DNA of 6,276 nucleotides, taken from NCBI GenBank assembly GCA_903915315.1, contig CAIWSO010000561.1:1-6276 (forward strand), given 5' to 3'. The notes under the pieces are model-generated. The model saw nothing but the letters and a program-made list of their open reading frames with translations, made no database searches and was not told the origin of the DNA. Source of the stretch: an uncultured Spartobacteria bacterium (GTDB lineage Bacteria > Verrucomicrobiota > Verrucomicrobiia > Chthoniobacterales > Terrimicrobiaceae). Made by a program: the position numbers and the translations under genes. Position 1 is the stretch's first letter; every line of letters starts with the position of its first letter. Shown here in pieces: positions 6,024 through 6,276 of this stretch.

Positions 6024-6276
6024 TTAGGCCAGTGGTTCTGGCTTTTTCACCAACCGTGATGGCAACCGCAGGCACAGGATAAAGGTCAAAAGCAGGAACC
6101 CAGCGGCAGCATAGAAGGGTGTGCGGGCGTAAGCGGCGATTCCCTTGTCGAGATCATAGGCCAAAAGCCATCCCGCCAATACCGGACCGATCCATCGTGC
6201 CAGGCTACCGAGAGACTGCATGAGGCCGAGCGCGCGGCCCTGCCATTCGGCATCAGCACTGCGGGAGGCGATGCCG
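6024..6276 (-). CDS. MFS drug/sugar-type transporter, C-terminal part (runs off window)
   Basis: This is the last 83 residues of a minus-strand gene ending in TAA (complement of 6024-6026). The frame is open to the right edge, so its start lies beyond 6276. The visible sequence begins GIASRSADAEWQGRALG, the cytoplasmic loop typical of DHA1-like major facilitator transporters (SR/D...E..G...G). It is followed by MQSLGSLARWIGPVLAGWLL (TM11) and FYAAAGFLLLTFILCLRL (TM12), then a short basic tail. This matches the C-terminal end of TetA-like or multidrug transporters, but the substrate cannot be judged from this part. It is convergent with the export operon, with 18 nt between the two stop codons, so it is probably unrelated in function. 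Confidence 0.85.
   Translation of the reverse strand, partial: GIASRSADAEWQGRALGLMQSLGSLARWIGPVLAGWLLAYDLDKGIAAYARTPFYAAAGFLLLTFILCLRLPSRLVKKPEPLA
6026..6047 (+). terminator. Rho-independent terminator of the export operon
   Basis: GCCAG (6028-6032) pairs with CTGGC (6038-6042) around a 5-nt loop. The stem extends by a G-T and an A-T pair, and a run of five T bases covers 6043-6047. It lies 20 nt after the HlyD-family stop. On the minus strand the same hairpin is followed by A bases, so it should act only on + strand transcripts. It overlaps the last codons of the convergent MFS gene. The stem is short, so strength is uncertain. Confidence 0.55.

Overview
The window reads as one compact, co-directional export operon on the + strand. 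It is followed by the 3' end of a convergent drug-type transporter gene. The exporter pairs an inner-membrane ABC protein with an HlyD-type periplasmic adaptor, so the organism should be a diderm (Gram-negative-type) bacterium. Base composition is moderately GC-rich with mixed codon use. The closest architectures I can recall (a HetC-like ABC protein with an N-terminal cyclic-nucleotide-binding-like domain, next to a parvulin-like gene) are from cyanobacteria and some proteobacteria. A PVC-type bacterium (e.g. Verrucomicrobiota) is also possible. The sequence alone does not fix the phylum.

Layout: 1-41 is a short leader, or the end of an upstream gene. 42-917 encodes a predicted GT-A-like glycosyltransferase with a Glu-Asp-Asp motif. 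960-1658 encodes a small protein without a signal peptide, with a degenerate parvulin (PpiC-type) domain. 1639-4536 encodes a 965-residue type I secretion ABC protein. Its order is a cyclic-nucleotide-binding-like domain, an unassigned linker domain, a C39-peptidase-like domain that appears to have lost its catalytic residues, six predicted membrane helices and a complete ATPase. 4533-6005 encodes a 490-residue HlyD-family membrane fusion protein. A hairpin with a T-tract at 6026-6047 probably ends the operon. It lies inside the last codons of a minus-strand MFS transporter gene that runs off the right edge.

How the genes may work together (inference): the ABC protein and the adaptor form the inner part of a type I secretion system, with an outer-membrane TolC-type channel supplied from elsewhere. 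The dead C39-like domain suggests a docking platform for an uncleaved, C-terminally signalled substrate (RTX or adhesin type) rather than a leader peptidase. The cytoplasmic parvulin-like protein could act as a substrate chaperone, and the glycosyltransferase-like protein could modify the substrate or a surface glycan. No substrate gene and no TolC gene are present in the window. The tight spacing (42-nt gap, 20-nt overlap, 4-nt overlap) supports co-expression.

No stretch longer than about 45 bases lacks a gene. I see no tRNA, rRNA, CRISPR array, insertion sequence or attachment site.
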